DNA of 64,000 nucleotides from Maribacter sedimenticola (GTDB taxonomy: Bacteria > Bacteroidota > Bacteroidia > Flavobacteriales > Flavobacteriaceae). The notes under the pieces were generated by a model. That model searched no databases. It worked only from the letters and a program-made list of their open reading frames with translations, and was not told the DNA's origin. Numbering within the stretch: position 1 is the stretch's first letter; each line of letters starts with the position of its first letter. The position numbers and the translations under genes are program-made. The stretch lies in contig NZ_FZNV01000002.1 in the NCBI RefSeq assembly GCF_900188415.1, forward strand, positions 353,339-417,338. Direction: 5' to 3'. Below are positions 63,306-64,000 of this stretch, in pieces.

Positions 63306-63821
63306 TTAGATTTTTTTCATTTGCTGTTGCATCATCTTAATCTGATCGGTCAACATATTGTTTTTATCCAATTTTTTAGCTTCGTTCAGTAACGTAGTCG
63401 CCTCTCTTTTACGTCTTTTTTGCATGGCTATACCGGCAAGGCTTAGTTTGGCCATGGCTACATCATAATCCATGGTCAGGCCAAGTTTTAGGGCTTTCTT
63501 AAAATATTTTTCCGCTTGGGTAAGATTGGTCTGTGAGAATATAATGCCATGTAGGTAATTAAAATATCCCTGTTGTTTTACGGTCAATGCCGCTTCTGGT
63601 TTTTTTATTTTATCGAGCCATTTCTTTGTTCCTTCCAAATCTTGTTTTCTCATGCGCATAAATGCCAAAAGAATGATTTCATTTCTGAAATAAAGGAAGA
63701 TAAAAATAGTGGATAACAATAGAAGGCTTATACCATTACCTATATATCCTTCTATAAATTGATAAATGGCAAAAGCAATGATGAGTCCGGCTATGACTAA
63801 TTTTAAATTTTTATTGAACAT
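63306..63821 (-). CDS. Tetratricopeptide-repeat membrane protein
   Basis: 171 residues. Two membrane segments at the N-terminus (about 6-26 and 31-49), then helical repeats: TVKQQGYFNYLHGIIFSQTNLTQAEKYFKKALKLG, MDYDVAMAKLSLAGIAMQKRRKREATTLLNEAKKLD. The second is a textbook TPR pair. Probably an inner-membrane scaffold facing the cytoplasm; partners unknown. Convergent with the transglycosylase gene (6-bp gap to the stop of the repaired frame). Confidence 0.82.
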   Translation of the reverse strand: MFNKNLKLVIAGLIIAFAIYQFIEGYIGNGISLLLLSTIFIFLYFRNEIILLAFMRMRKQDLEGTKKWLDKIKKPEAALTVKQQGYFNYLHGIIFSQTNLTQAEKYFKKALKLGLTMDYDVAMAKLSLAGIAMQKRRKREATTLLNEAKKLDKNNMLTDQIKMMQQQMKKI

Positions 63822-64000
63822 GTTTTAGGTTTGTTTTTATCTAATTGGTTGTTGGCCTATACTATGGTATGTACATGTAAGTCCAATAAAATATAGGCAA
63901 CGGCACTACTAAAGTTTAATTCTGGCAAAATTAGTCAAAAGCATTGTTTTCAGCCGTACGGAATTATAAAAATATTTTTTTCATAAGCACTTGCCAAAGA
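63822..64000. other. Intergenic DNA at the right window edge
   Basis: About 179 bp, no gene seen. On the minus strand TAATTTTG is readable at 63933-63926, a perfect -7 element, but it lies more than 100 bp from the TPR start and no -33 partner is clear. The next gene is outside the window. Confidence 0.35.

Overview
The window looks like chromosomal DNA from a marine-type member of the Flavobacteriia (Bacteroidota), in the broad Maribacter/Zobellia/Arenibacter neighbourhood. This is inferred from AT-rich DNA, weak Shine-Dalgarno sites, TTG-N19-21-TAnnTTTG promoters, lipoproteins with Ser/Lys/Asp-rich residues after the lipid cysteine, GLPGLI and DUF3667/DUF4199/DUF2914 proteins, long-form purL and zinc-free L31. 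No rRNA, tRNA, CRISPR array, integrase or transposase was recognised.

Layout. 1-1815: 3' part of a tricorn-like S41 protease. 1934-6005: an AT-rich accessory stretch of four single genes (DUF3667 membrane protein, an esterase-fold protein lacking its nucleophile, a small lipoprotein, a class C beta-lactamase-fold hydrolase) separated by long imperfect palindromes. 6418-9441: aldo/keto reductase, sterol-desaturase-type hydroxylase, a degenerate DUF1272 gene, DUF998 protein. 9463-21944: mostly secreted catabolic functions (two amidohydrolases, a five-domain ThuA/sugar dehydrogenase/PKD/cytochrome c/CBM lipoprotein, M1 and M28 peptidases) plus GAF, YkgJ-type and DUF2914 proteins. 22080-28924: MFS transporter, propeller plus double SnoaL protein, bifunctional trehalose-6-phosphate synthase/phosphatase, and a divergent GH15 enzyme that may act on trehalose or a related glucan. 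28925-30346: PLP-dependent decarboxylase.

30448-38804 is a fatty-acid oxidation region: a MarR-type regulator, FadN-like dehydrogenase/hydratase, thiolase and acyl-CoA dehydrogenase in one operon, with an acyl-CoA ligase upstream. A 28-bp palindrome overlaps the marR promoter, and the same TTATG-N4-CATAA core lies upstream of the ligase, which suggests one regulon. A four-helix-bundle (S23/IVS-type) gene bordered by imperfect inverted repeats sits inside the operon between the thiolase and the acyl-CoA dehydrogenase.

38996-64000 is mainly housekeeping: purL, an HxlR regulator, M20 amidohydrolase, an AT-rich GLPGLI/TonB-receptor pair next to a gene remnant, an RsmB/NOP-type methyltransferase, a Ycf48-like lipoprotein, an ECF sigma/membrane protein/periplasmic protein operon, a phosphosugar mutase-ABC exporter pair, GT2, DUF4199, L31, a GlmU-like protein, mtaB, GNAT, alpha/beta hydrolase, a lytic transglycosylase with a C-terminal frameshift, and a TPR protein.

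I found no wholly new multi-gene system. The most unusual structures are the IR-bounded S23 cassette inside the beta-oxidation operon, the palindrome-separated gene array at 1.8-6 kb, the twin operator sites, and several small decay events (DUF1272 start and cysteine loss, transglycosylase frameshift, gene remnant with a surviving terminator).
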